Part shown: positions 45,121-64,000 of the stretch, in pieces
Position numbering within the stretch: position 1 is the first letter of the stretch
Layout: every line of letters begins with the position of its first letter
From: Notospermus geniculatus
Lineage: Eukaryota > Nemertea > Pilidiophora > Heteronemertea > Lineidae
Direction: 5' to 3'
Assembly: GCA_002633025.1 (NCBI GenBank)
Contig: NMRB01000809.1
Coordinates: forward strand, 210,474-274,473
Length of the DNA: 64,000 nucleotides
Position numbers and translations under genes: made by a program
The notes under the pieces: model-generated
Database searches by the model: none
Told to the model about the DNA's origin: nothing
The model's input: the letters and a program-made list of their open reading frames with translations, nothing else

Positions 45121-45760
45121 TCATGACACATTGTCAGAATCTTTCACATCTGAACTACAAGGGCTGTTGCATCTGCGATAACTTGAGTTCGAGTCGGTGC
45201 ATAGATCAATTTGTTCTGCTGCCACCTGGCGACATTCACGGGAACTTGTATCATCTTTCTCACAATACCCAGCCATACTACCAACAATACCTCTGTCCAT
45301 TGCATCCGACTCCATACGTGCGCGTATTTGTTCATCTTTATAAAACGACAACACCAACTTTTCTGCATCTAAATGTGAGGCATAATTTTCATTCTCTAGA
45401 TCATTAACTTTGTCACTGATGACACCAGATGTTGAAAGTGATCCATTCTGGTTTGCCATATCATCTTTTTCATCTCTGTACCATGTCCTTCCCTCATCAA
45501 CGGCAGTCCGCACCACGAGTAACAATTCCTTCTCTTTATCCTCAGTCTGTTCTTTCAGATATGCAACAAGTTCAGACGTTTTTCCGATAATTTCTGGCGC
45601 GTCTAATTTTGAATCTAAGTTATAGTACAGGCCAGATATTTCCCGGATGCCAATCCAGTGTTTTCTGTGGAACGGTAAGCGAAATATGCCCCACTTGTAC
45701 TCTGTCGGGATGTTTAAAATAAATCCCATGATGTTCTCGAGAACCAGTTGTTCAATGTTC
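45121..45760 (-). CDS. Josephin-domain deubiquitinase, C-terminal exon (JOSD1/2-like, partial)
   Basis: On the minus strand the acceptor is a T-rich tract ending in AG at 45761-45762; the exon begins with one base completing a codon and reads to TGA at 45121-45123, about 212 residues. The first 90 or so match the C-terminal half of the Josephin fold: NIMGFILNIP, then LPFHRKHWIGIREI with the catalytic His, YYNLDSKLDAP with the Asn that completes the triad, and ELLLVV. The catalytic Cys exon (a CALHALNN-type motif) was not found between this exon and GTPBP1. After LLLVV there are about 110 extra Ser/Asp/Glu-rich residues that human JOSD1 and JOSD2 lack. Josephins are cysteine proteases that remove ubiquitin. 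JOSD1 is preferred over JOSD2 because of the adjacent divergent GTPBP1. Confidence 0.88.
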
Positions 45761-45775
45761 CTAAAAAAGAAAGAA

Positions 45776-45876
45776 AATGAAATAAATCTTAAGTCTAAGT
45801 GTGACACTTATCCTTTGTTCAACACAAGAGATAAGTATCACACTTTGACTTAAGTATGTTTATGAATATCGACCAT
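45776..45876. repeat. Foldback, AAGTCTAAGTGTGACACTTAT type
   Basis: CTTAAGTCTAAGTGTGACAC / TATCACACTTTGACTTAAG around TTGTTCAACACAA; related copy at 31835-31910. Confidence 0.7.
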
Positions 45877-46023
45877 GGTGTCATCTTAGTTCGTTGAGGC
45901 TCACCTTCTGAGCGACATGCGACTGCTTTTGCCAGAGTGGGTCACATGTGGTATAGTTTGTTCTACACCTTTGGCGAATGGCACTTAGTTGAACTTGGAA
46001 ACTGATCAAACCGCAAACACGAA

Positions 46024-46234
46024 TACTGTAAACCGTGAAATTTTCACGTGCATTTTATTTTCGCGATTTTCGCGTTCAAGGGTCAAAACGCGAACATAAA
46101 TCGCACGAAAATTACTCTTCTTATTATTCTTTTGAAGCTGAAGGGTTCCAATCGCGAATATTTATTCGTCGCGAATTCGTAGATCACCAAAATCGCGAAC
46201 ATTTAGCGTCGCGAAAATATCACGGTTTACAGTA
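46024..46234. mobile_element. TA-flanked MITE, CTGTAAACCGTGA ends
   Basis: TACTGTAAACCGTGAAATTT / TATCACGGTTTACAGTA; interior of GCGAAAATT/AATTCGCG motifs. TA flanks fit Tc1/mariner/pogo. Confidence 0.72.
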
Positions 46235-46416
46235 TTATACCACTGGTGGTAAGTTGACCAGCCTTGTTTGCACCATGGGATTATACTACATTCCCAATTC
46301 ACTGCCCAGCACACCCATTCATGGCTGATTGAGAACCCACTTTATCATGATCGTTGTGGTCTTGTCATTTACCCGATCCCCCCCGCAGACGTCAGTTCAG
46401 TGCGATTCGCCAAAGG

Positions 46417-46925
46417 TACTGTAAAGCAAGATAATTTCGCGGCAGGAAATTTTCGCGAATCAAGAATTATAGATATATTCGCGGCAGGATATTTTCGTGA
46501 GTCTCTGACATTTTTTCACAGTTTCTTTCACGGACCATATTTATCACTTGCGTGTATTTAGCATAGCATGTATAGAGCCCACTAAGCATCCTATTACCAC
46601 CCACTCACAATCGTGCACTGTGCCGTGTATTCGGCGTCTATGCAATTAGTGTCAAACAAGCCACGGTGCTATTACCCTGTAACCTGGCTTTTGTTCCCGA
46701 AACGACGTCATAGAAATCAATCATCAATGGTGGATGGATATCTGGAACATTGGCACCCCTTGCCCCCGACCCTAATCAGCCCCACACAAGTCATACCAGT
46801 TCCCGAAAAATTTCGCCCAAGAACTGGGAAATATTCACGACAGGAAATTTTCGCAACTCATACATGTACACTCGCGCGAAATTCGTGAAAATTTCCTGCA
46901 CACGAAATTTTCCTGCTTTACAGTA
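46417..46925. mobile_element. TA-flanked MITE, CTGTAAAGC ends
   Basis: TACTGTAAAGCAAGATAATT / AAATTTTCCTGCTTTACAGTA-type ends; interior of TTTCGCGGCAGGAAATTTTCG repeats related to the preceding element. Confidence 0.7.
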
Positions 46926-47425
46926 TATGGAACAAACTATAAAGATGAGAAGAAGTCACTAAAGATCCATTCATTTTCTGNTTACTGCATTGAGGTGGAC
47001 ATGCCGCGAAAAATCGGTGAATTGTGAAGGAAATAACAGACGAAATTCGATGAAAGTTGGTGAGCGTGTAGTGTTGACAGGGCTCGAATTTAACAAATTT
47101 CTCTCCAAAGCATTTTTTTTTCAAAATGCCTTGGTAAAAAATACTCTCCACGGCAGTTTTAGCCCAATTTTTTACTCTCCATGGCATTTTTTTTGCTGTG
47201 GTAGGAAGTGCTCTCCAAGGCATTCTATTGATTGTCCTCCCCTGTCATGGGGTGCCTCAATGTGGAATAAACATTTCCTGCATGTTTTTATATGCCAGAT
47301 TTTGTTCTTGTAATGTATTGTTGCAGTAAGGTTGGAAATAAATTTGGGGGCCTTCTTGTTTAGCATTTTTCAATTATTTTGAAGTGTACAATGCACCACA
47401 GTACGGCAATATAATAAATACTCCA

Positions 47426-48223
47426 TGAAATGGTCCATGGACCATGTGCTCACTGGGTTGGACATAATAGTCTAATGACAGAGGGAGGTAGGCCTACATA
47501 TCAGTTATGAGCAATCTGGGTCAAGTCATTCCCAGAAAAGACTTTGATGATTTGGGGGTTATGCCACCTGGCGGCCATATTAGATGTCCGATCGGGCTGC
47601 AACTTCACATGTACATAAAGGTCATCTGCAGGGGACCACTTANNNNNNNNNNNNNNNNNNNNNNNNNNNNNNNNNNNNNNNNNNNNNNNNNNNNNNNNNN
47701 NNNNNNNNNNNNNNNNNNNNNNNNNNNNNNNNNNNNNNNNNNNNNNNNNNNNNNNNNNNNNNNNNNNNNNNNNNNNNNNNNNNNNNCTCCAATGCATGTT
47801 TATGCAAGATATGAAGTTGCTCGGTGAAATAATGACAAACTGTGGCAGGTTCGTCACTTTTGTCGAACTTTGACCTCTGTGACCTTGAAAAGTAGGTCAA
47901 ATCAAAAACCCGTTATATATGTTATGTATCCTTATTAGCTACACCTATGATAAAAATTTGAAGATGATCTAGTCATTAGTTCAGGAGTTATTGTACTTTT
48001 TGTGTTTTTGGTTTCCGCCACCTGGTGGCCAAACTGAGAGTCGAATCGGACCGAAACTTGGTGTCGTGGGTCATCTGACCTAGGGGTATATATGTACCAA
48101 GTTTCAGATCAATAGCTCCAGCGGTTACGAAACGTGCCCTGCTAACGGACGACGACGACGACGGACGACGACGACGACGGACGACGGACGCTGCACCATC
48201 GTAATAGCTCACCCCAGTGAGCT
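47426..48223 (-). mobile_element. Helentron-like element with assembly gap
   Basis: Right-hand palindrome AAATGGTCCATGGACC at 47428, trinucleotide GACGACGAC tract and AGCTCACTGGGGTGAGCT-like left end at 48206-48223. 144 n at 47643-47786. Flanks again are T-rich (TTTTT next to AGCTCA on the minus strand). Confidence 0.65.
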
Positions 48224-48574
48224 AAAAAGTGCCAAAAAGTTGTAAAAGCTGAATCTCACCTCTTGATATAAAAGGCCTCTCAAGTGAATTCAAATTTCCC
48301 GCCTACAGCACCATATTTAAGCAGGCAATTTTCTGATTGGCTGAACATTGCAACATTGCGATTTTTTCCCACTCAGTCAAATCTACGAGTATCTTGATAA
48401 CTTGGCCCAAAAATGGTTATCTAAGTAAAGCTTGCAATGAAATCAACAGAATATTGAACAAAAGACCCAATTTGCGCCTCTCACAGTGTCCATCATAGCT
48501 TATTTCTGCTCATTAGGCATGTTAGGTCAGACTAGCTGATTGCCGTCGTGTAATTCGAGCCCTGGTTGACTTAC

Positions 48575-48660
48575 CTCTTTGAAGTGGTCGAATAGTCTGA
48601 GCGGTTGGCGTGGCTACGTTCGGACAGGGGGTCAACGAAAAATAATTATCAGTTTGCGGT
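48575..48660 (-). promoter_or_regulatory. Possible 5' exon or promoter of the Josephin gene
   Basis: Minus-strand donor AAAGAG/GTAAGTC at 48575. Just upstream on that strand is GC-rich sequence, and around 48669 a CRE-like pair TGACGTGACGTCA. The exon's 5' limit is a guess. This could be the shared control region of the divergent Josephin and GTPBP1 genes, or chance. Confidence 0.25.
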
Positions 48661-50469
48661 GCGGGCTGTGACGTGACGTCAGAAAGTGGCGAACCGCGAT
48701 CACCTGACGTTAGGCCTATTAAGTTCAGCTTAGTTTAAACAGGCACGTACATGTACAGATCATCTATCTAGACAGCTAGAGGGAGCCACATTATATCAAA
48801 GTGGTCACTGTGGTGGTGGCAAGGTACGGTGGTGCGGTGGTCAGTGGTGGTGGTGGTGGGCTGCATGCATGCATGCTGGCTGCAGAGCAGAGGCAGAGCA
48901 GAGTTCTGCAGTAGTGGTCAACATCGTCAACATGCCCACCACCACAGCCACACACAGGTCACAGCAAGGCTGCAATAATGAACGGTAATAATCTTTTAGA
49001 CCAGAAAGGTGTGTTTTAGATACTGCGTGACTTACAGGGCTATCTAATGAATAAATTCGGAGAAAAATCGCGATTTTGTCATGACAAGTCGAGAAAACTT
49101 CTTCAACAAATTTGGGCGTTGTGTAATACGTCATCAATTATTGTGAAGTTTAGTGACACTGCCGCCCACCAGTGGCGCTGTTCAACTGGGCCTGACGTGA
49201 CAAAAACAACATTTCCATCCATCCTCGAGTTTTTGAAAAAATAAACATTATTACCGTAGAATCTGCTCTTGTGCTTCATCAGTTACCTTAACACATAAAA
49301 ATTCAGTAATCCACAGCATTAAAAACCCTGACAAATTCTCCTATACCAAGGAATGTGATATATTTTGGGATTTGACGGCCCTGCTTTGGTGGAAGTTGCG
49401 TGCAGAAAGCACGCATGCGTTGTGTACTCGTGTACAGTGTGTGCACACACTGTGCCACCACTGATGACCCTGACCTCTCTGCCTGCGTCTGTGTCGTCTG
49501 CGAATAAATAGTACGTACTGAATACCTGAGTATATCATTGCACTAGACAAGGAGCTTTAGTAGTCTATAGGCCTAAAAATGGTGTATGGATGATGACACT
49601 CTCAATGACTCTTGTGCAAGGTTCTTACAGGGTAGGCCTAAGTTAGGCCTAAATCTTAGTAGGCCTAATCTTTGTAGGCGTCATGACCGTACGTAGAATT
49701 AGTCACCCCACCATCCAGCCAGTATACTACAGTCAACAGTGGCGCCACCATCTAGCTAGCTAGGTTACTGTCCAGGCCAAGTAGGATGTCAGTTGCATCA
49801 GCATTGCATCATCATCATCAATACCAAAACTTGACTGTGTTTATCTATTGTTCACCTCTGCACTCGATCAATTATTGCACCACAACCTGAACAAATGACA
49901 TGAGCCTGTTCTGGTTATTTACTCGTTGGCCTACCAACTGTACTTGCATCTGACATTTACGGGTCAATAGGGCAATTTCTGCATGTTTCAGTGTTTGGTA
50001 TAAAAATCTTCTCTTGTGGTGAAAGATTTCAGTTGTCCAAAAGTGTGAGATGTGATGACATGTACATGTATGTACTCTTGATTCGGTGGATTTTTAATTT
50101 CCAGTGAACCTGAAGGGGAACTGATTCAAAAATGTGATTCCAATTCATTTGGTGTCTCGTGCTTTTCAAATTGCTTTGAATGAACTGTGATGTGATGTAG
50201 CGGTATCTGCTTCACCCAGGATGTAATCAGTAGGGCCTAATTTTGAAGAGGTACTGAACTTGGAGGAATTAATACTGAGAGTATAATTCCTCCAAGTACT
50301 GACTAACTATGATTAGGAATTGAACAAAAAAGTCAAAAGATTTAACTTATAACTAAGTGAAATTGTGTCCTGTCATTCGTGTCAACTACTATTTGTGTCT
50401 CTCCTAGGCCAACCAAATGTCTTTTGTCTGCAATGTCTTGCTATTGTAGGACTGCCCTTGGAGGAATTA

Positions 50470-51241
50470 CAGTAAACCCTCGCTATAACGTACCTCGTTA
50501 TTACGTACTCCCGGATATAACGTACATTTTCCATGGACCCCAAATTTTTACCCAAAATGTTATATTTCCTTGAAATCCCCCGCACTCAGCAGACTCAGCC
50601 GATCATTGTACATGTTAAGTGTATACTTTGTACAATAATGTACTGTAAACTGTATGTCTCCCCGTCACACCACGCTAATGAGCTTGGGTCAATTAACACG
50701 AGTTGTCTTCATGCTTAGTTTGTTTGGCTGTTATGACTGTAAGTAGGCCTGATTATGACAATTCATCATCAAAAAAATGAAAGGTTCGTCAGACACGCTC
50801 TCAAGTTACTATTAAATGGACAATATCCCTGCCAAGGCACCTTCCCAGCAGGCACCGCACGCATGCGTAGATCTATTCCGGATTCGCGAAAAAGGTACCA
50901 ATGCCCAGTTTGCCGTCTGACCCAGTTTGCGGCGCAGAACTTGGATGCTGCCGAATGTAAATATTGTGGTAAAATCCAAACTAAATCATAGAATAGTACC
51001 AATTGTTTCATTTTTTGCGATATTCGTGAAGCAGTCGCGGCGATCGCCGTAAGACCCGCGAAAACTGGTACCGCCGTCAAATAGTCTGCATGCGACGGTC
51101 GGCATACATGCACTACGGTCCCTGTGCACGTTCGCCATTCAAAATGGACACGCCAAAAGCCTTCCTCGCTATAACGTACACCTCGCTATAACGTACATTT
51201 TGCGTGGATCCCAACGTGTACGTTATAGCGAGGGTTTACTG
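50470..51241. mobile_element. Pogo/Tigger-like element
   Basis: TA-flanked ends CAGTAAACCCTCGCTATAAC / GTTATAGCGAGGGTTTACTG, the classic CAGT...CTCG..TATAACG pattern of pogo/Tigger. It sits within a further inverted repeat, CCTTGGAGGAATTA / TAATTCCTCCAAGG (about 50455 and 51259). No transposase; it carries the small ORF at 50755. Confidence 0.85.
50755..50991 (+). CDS. Small zinc-ribbon-like ORF inside pogo-like element (hypothetical)
   Basis: 78 codons. The C-terminal half reads YQCPVCRLTQFAAQNLDAAE then CKYCGK, two CxxC knuckles 14 residues apart, plausible for a zinc ribbon. The N-terminal half is basic with no recognised domain. It has no transposase feature, so it may be captured host sequence or a chance frame. 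Not recognised as a known family. Confidence 0.3.
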   Translation: MTIHHQKNERFVRHALKLLLNGQYPCQGTFPAGTARMRRSIPDSRKRYQCPVCRLTQFAAQNLDAAECKYCGKIQTKS

Positions 51242-51597
51242 TACCTACATTGTATACTGTATAATTCCTCCAAGGCCTGCCAGATGAGCTAATAAAAGAG
51301 GGATTTCATTACTAGTCTTCATGTGTAGGCCTAAAACGTTATCAGTTCATCATAGAAACTATGCAGACACTTGAATAGGGAAAGGAGTATTTAGTGCTTC
51401 TGCCAGGACTCCAAAGGGCAGGGTATTTTTGGCCACCTCTGAAAAAGGGCATGGTACTCGATTTGCAAGGGAAGGGCATAGTTGTGTCGGTGAAAAGGCA
51501 ACAAGACTTGTTGGCAGTCCTACCACACAACAAGCCATGGGAATGAAAAAGCCACTGCCACTCGCCTACCTGTTTTTGCATGTTTTATGTCATTTTT

Positions 51598-53403
51598 AGC
51601 TCACTCGTGAGCTTTTATCGTCCTGCGGCGTCCGTCGTTGTCGTTGTCCGTTAGCAGGGCACGTTTCGTAACCGCTGGAGCTATTGATCTGAAACTTGGT
51701 ACATATATACCGGTACCCCTAGGTCAGATGACACCAAGTTTCGGTCCGATTCGATTCTTGGCTTGGCCTCCAGGTGGCCAAAACCAAAAACACAAAAAGT
51801 GCAATAACTCCTGAACAAATACAGTGGAACCCCGGTAACACGACCACCCACGCAGTGTTTCCGCCAGAGGGTACGCAGGGTACGCTGTGAGTACCCTCAA
51901 AGGAACAGAAAAGGGCCATTTTCTTTGATTTCATGGGGTTTTCTGCTGATTTTGAAGAGCTGCATACCCTCAAAAATATTTCTGGCAGAAACCCTGCCAC
52001 GGGACAGACCCAAAGTGGTCGCGTTAGCGGGGTGGTCGCCTTACCGAAATCGGCCCGATGAGTGCCGATCCAGACCGAAGTAAACTGACAGTCATATTTT
52101 CTTTTTTATCCATGTTTCGTTTAATAAACCAGACTAGACCATTTCCAACCTGACCTGATACTAGTAAGCAGATAGTACACCGACACTGCGACTCCTAGGA
52201 TGGACGACCGACAGGTATGGAAATGATGAAGTCCGCGTAAATATTGCGCCCTAGACTGGTTCCCGTCGTTGCCGCTGCACATTTATGGCGCTCAGCTATA
52301 CAACTTTGTATAGCGGAACAGGAGCGCCAGCGAGTGGAGCGGCAAAGACGGGAACCAGTCTAATTGCGCCTGTCACATGTATCATGCTAAGGCCTACCTT
52401 TATCTGACCGCAACTAACTGTCATGCGCATGACATATGCCATGTAAGCATTGGTACTGTTTGGTACACACACGCTGCTGACTCGCCTTTGTTTGACAATC
52501 AGATCCCTAATTACATGTAGGTTGTGGTGGTCGTGTTACCGAGGTGCTAATTGCTGCATGGGACAGTCAAAGCTGTGGTCGCGGTCCGGATAGCGGGGTG
52601 GTCGCGTTAGTGAAACTCTCCAAAAGGAAATAAAGAGAAAACCAATCGGGACAATTGAAAACTGGTCGTCTTTCCGGGGTGGTCGCGTTATAGGGGTGGT
52701 CGCCGACCGGGGTTCCACTGTAACTGGATCGTCTCCAAATTTTTATCATAGGTGTATCTAATTAGGATACATAACATATATAACGGGTTTTTGATTTGAC
52801 CTACTTTTCAAGGTCACAGAGGTCAAAGTTCGACAAAAGTGACGAACCTGCCACAGGTCTTCATTATTTCACCGAGCATCTTCATATCTTGCATAAACAT
52901 GTATTAGAGGGGTACCTTCAAAACTACCGAGTTTCGGTTCGATCGGACATCCAATATGGCCGCCAGGTGGCGTAACCTGAAAATCGACCAAGTGCTATAA
53001 CTTAGGAACGGCTTGACCCAGTGTTCTCGAACTTGATATTTACCTCCCTCTAGGTGACCTTTACAAGCACGTCAAATTTTGGCCTGATTAAACTTCCAAT
53101 ATGGCCGCCAGGTGGCGTAACCTGAAAATCATCAAATGTGCTATAACTCAGGAACGACTTGACCCAGAGCGCTCAAATGTGCTATGTGGCTCCCTCTACA
53201 TGTAGATGACCTTTATGTGCATGTGAAGTTTTGGCCCGATCGGACATCCAGTATGGCCGCCAGGCAGCATAACCCAACAATCATTGAAGTCCTGCAACTT
53301 GGGAATGACTTGACCCAGGTTGCTCATAACTGACATATGTACCTCTCTCTGTCATTGCACTGTATGTCCAAACGAGTGACCACATGGTCCATGGACCATT
53401 TCA
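51598..53403 (+). mobile_element. Helentron-like element, longest copy
   Basis: Left palindrome AGCTCACTCGTGAGCT, then CGTCCGTCGTTGTCGTTGTC, GTTAGCAGGGCACGTTTCGT; right palindrome AAATGGTCCATGGACC-type at 53383-53403. The right half is several degenerate units of about 165 bp, each with AATATGGCCGCCAGGTGGCG. A pogo-like element is inserted at 51822. Confidence 0.65.
51822..52720. mobile_element. Pogo-like element, CAGTGGAACCCCGGTAACAC ends
   Basis: TA-flanked CAGTGGAACCCCGGTAACAC / CGACCGGGGTTCCACTG with subterminal GGTGGTCGCGTTA repeats. A hairpin (AGACTGGTTCCCGTC / GACGGGAACCAGTCT, 52255-52361) is nested inside. No transposase. Confidence 0.78.
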
Positions 53404-53830
53404 TTTGATAAATAATCTGTCATTGTCTTCCACACTTCGGGTCTTTCTGTCATTGTTCAGAAAAACTCTGCGTTGAGAATGGATTTAAACGAGTACGGCA
53501 TGGCGGGTTTTCGATGGGCAGGGCCAGTTGATATTAAGAGGGCATGGCGTAAAAAATATTGATCTGGTGAGGCAGGGCACTTTCTGAAAAGGGGCATGGC
53601 GCTGATTTTGGCCTCGAAAAGGGCAATTGGCGCTTGGAAAAAGGGCGTGGTGCAGTGCCATTCCATTTTGCTCTAGCTGAAGCACTAGTATTGTATTGTA
53701 TTGTGTTGTGTTGTATTTGATATTTCTGTCAGGGCCGAAGCCATAGCACTATTGGCCGTGGTAAATACGGAAGAGGCCATCTCAAGTTACTCAATTCCTT
53801 TGCCCTTGCAAAGAAAGCAGGTACACCACG

Positions 53831-53961
53831 GCTCACTGTCCCATGCGATGGACTGAAAAGCCAGGGCATGATTAATCCTGTGGCCTGGGATTCTAACCCC
53901 AGTCAGGGACCTGTTGCTTGCTAAGCAGACGTGATTAACACCGGGTAGCTAACGAGGCTCC
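53831..53961 (-). repeat. tRNA-like SINE, copy 1
   Basis: On the minus strand: TTAGCTACCCGG (A-box-like), a TGCTTAGCAAGCA anticodon-stem-like hairpin, then GGGGTTAGAATCCC (B-box-like). It resembles a degenerate tRNA followed by unrelated sequence. Shares this order with 58185-58315. Confidence 0.5.
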
Positions 53962-54539
53962 TCATTATTAGCTGTCATGGCTCATTAGGCTATCAAGGGG
54001 TTACATGTATTTCCAGGGATTGAATGATCTCCCAGATTTTTGATCATGTGCACAGTGTCTTGTTTGTTACCGTATGTTTTCATTTGATAATGATTTGTGA
54101 ACAGTGCAGTGAAAATGAAGGACATGATTGAAATTGAAGCAATCATTTTGTGCACATGCATTTCACTGTTGAGTAGAAACATTGTGCACAGGTGTGCTGG
54201 GTATGGTACATGTAGCATATGTCGAGAATTAACCATGTGGATCATTTATGTAATGAATCAGTAAACTTTAAGCTGACACGTCAGGTATACATGTACTCTC
54301 TGTCTTGTATGCAAAAATTTGTAGGCTCAACTTTGGCAGACCACGAGGCTGCAAAGTCGAGTGTTCGGTAATGTACGCTAAGCTTCCTACCTTGAAACAC
54401 CCATTACACCGTGCGCATACCAATAGACAATATCACTTTGTTGGCATCGTTATATCCGAATGAAAATCCATTAGAATATTTGATTTGGGGCCATGGAATT
54501 CTATCGTAACCGGATTTTCGTTGAAACAATTTTGTTATA

Positions 54540-55130
54540 AACAAGCATTTTTAATGCAATGTACACTGTACATTACAAAAAAAACGGGGACTGCGAAATC
54601 ACGCCTTACAAGCGAGTTTTCGTTATACATGTAAGTCGAATCAACGGGGTTCGACTGTACATTGTACCCCTAAGTCAGAGGATCTATTCTATGACACAAA
54701 GTCATGGTCTGATTCGATTCTTGGCTTGGCCATTATAGGTGGCCAAAACCGAAAACACAAGAAGTGAAATAACTCCTGAACTACTGGCTGGATATCTCCG
54801 AATTTTTATCTAGATAAATGTACCGGTACTTACAGTACATCTAATAAGGATACACGACATACATGTACATGCACATGCATCCAACAGGTTTTTGATTTGA
54901 CCTAATTTCAAGGTCACAGAGTGAGAGGTCAAAGTTAAATTGACCTAGAGTCTTGAAACTTGGTGTGATTATGTATCTAGGTCCCCTCTATATGTTCAGC
55001 AAATTTCAGCCCGATTCTACCTCAGACAAGGCTGCCAGTGGCCATCTTGGAAAATGGGTTTGCCTGTCGCCATCCTGTCTCTTCATAAATGAAATTGCAG
55101 AAATTTTCATCTGCAACAAGATGATGAAAA
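54540..55130. mobile_element. Repeat fragments (pogo end and Helentron-like interior)
   Basis: AACGGGGTTCGACTGTA at about 54640 is one end of a pogo-type element whose other end I did not find. From 54660 the sequence resembles the interior of the Helentron-like family. Confidence 0.4.
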
Positions 55131-55382
55131 TTTTAATGTCAGTCTGACATTACGATTAAACATGCGACCAAAACAAAAGGGTTGTTTTCACGCCAGTAAT
55201 AAATGGTATTTTGGAAATAATGTTAGGAAAAAACTTCATTATAATGCTATTTTCTTACAAAGGGATCAAAACGATGTAGACTGTTATGAATTACGGTAGA
55301 AGACAATTTCTTTGACCATTATAATCACTTAAGACTGATAACTTTCTTTTTGTTGAAGTAACTCTTAGTTCTTCTGTTGCAG

Positions 55383-63487
<8,105 letters not shown>

Positions 63488-64000
63488 GTAAGTCCCTCAA
63501 TTGGGGAGAATGGCACCGGTTTCATTAAACTTAGCATGCCAAGAGCTTTTCACCATTCTTTTCAAAATTTTCCAATTTGGCCAGTCCATTCCATTACAAT
63601 CATCTACATGTACGGTATATAACTTGGCAAAATTAAGGCTATGATCCTTGATCCCTGCTTCAACCATGTTTACTAGTCCCCATGCAGACTAGACACACAG
63701 AGCAGGTCAAGACTGGAGCCAGTTTGGGCTACTTTTGTGTGCCAAACCTGTAGCTGATCAATCATGATACAGTAATCAGTAATCCATCAAACTTCTTTAT
63801 TCTTACTATAATGCATGGCCCTGCTACAAAATACAACAATCTCGAGATTTGCTATAATAGCAAAAGTGATAGCCATTGGTAAGTGACAGAGGAAGGTACA
63901 ACTTACCCCGGGGGGTCACTCCCCACACTGGCCATACACCATGTGTGTTCCTTGCTTTTTGAAAAGGCCCCCTCTGGCGGGATCAGTGAATTCATGATCC

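Noticed and set aside
47501-47900. ORFs of 86-118 codons around the 144-n gap
   Set aside because: Open through n and Helentron-like sequence only.

Overview
The window is eukaryotic genomic DNA from an invertebrate, most likely a marine deuterostome (echinoderm, hemichordate or amphioxus; the sequence alone does not settle which). The evidence is short exons with GT/AG splice sites separated by long introns, proteins that align well with human SNX29, GTPBP1 and Josephin, very frequent ACATGTAC / TACCGGTA / TAGGCCTA tracts, and a dense load of short inverted-repeat transposons. Gap runs (34525-34701, 47643-47786) and five isolated n positions show a draft assembly.

Layout. 1-4210: repeats upstream of the first gene. 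4211-31701 (+): an apparently complete sorting-nexin-29 gene (SNX29; RUN domain, coiled coil, PX domain). Seventeen coding exons join in frame to about 1000 codons. The exons for the N-terminus and RUN domain (exons 2-7) are present twice, at 5146-11303 and 12225-16730, and the lysine-rich exon 8 is also present twice (18777-18878, 19979-20080). All differences I found between the two RUN copies are synonymous, and several transposons are present in only one copy. This fits best with two uncollapsed haplotypes placed in tandem, though a recent real duplication is possible and would stay in frame. 31702-45120: SNX29 3' flank, a 55-bp minisatellite and many MITEs. 45121-45760 (-): last coding exon of a Josephin-domain deubiquitinase (JOSD1/2-like). 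45761-55382: a repeat-rich intergenic or upstream region. 55383-63487 and beyond (+): GTPBP1, an EF1A-like GTPase, nine coding exons, cut off by the window end.

The Josephin gene and GTPBP1 lie head to head, the same order and orientation as human JOSD1 and GTPBP1 on chromosome 22, so this looks like an old conserved gene pair. SNX29 acts in endosomal membrane sorting; I see no functional link between it and its neighbours.

The mobile DNA is the richest part. It includes Helentron-like elements that insert between T residues (one with a clean empty site), roughly 110-bp almost perfect hairpins with exact 6-bp target duplications, CAGGGGCGGATCC elements with 5-6-bp duplications, TTAA-flanked MITEs, TA-flanked pogo and mariner elements (one pogo element carries a zinc-ribbon ORF), a 5'-truncated LINE with a 12-bp duplication, a tRNA-like SINE, three minisatellites, and a cluster of five foldbacks nested inside a sixth. 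I found no CRISPR, operon, rRNA or intact tRNA gene, and no new defence or metabolic system.
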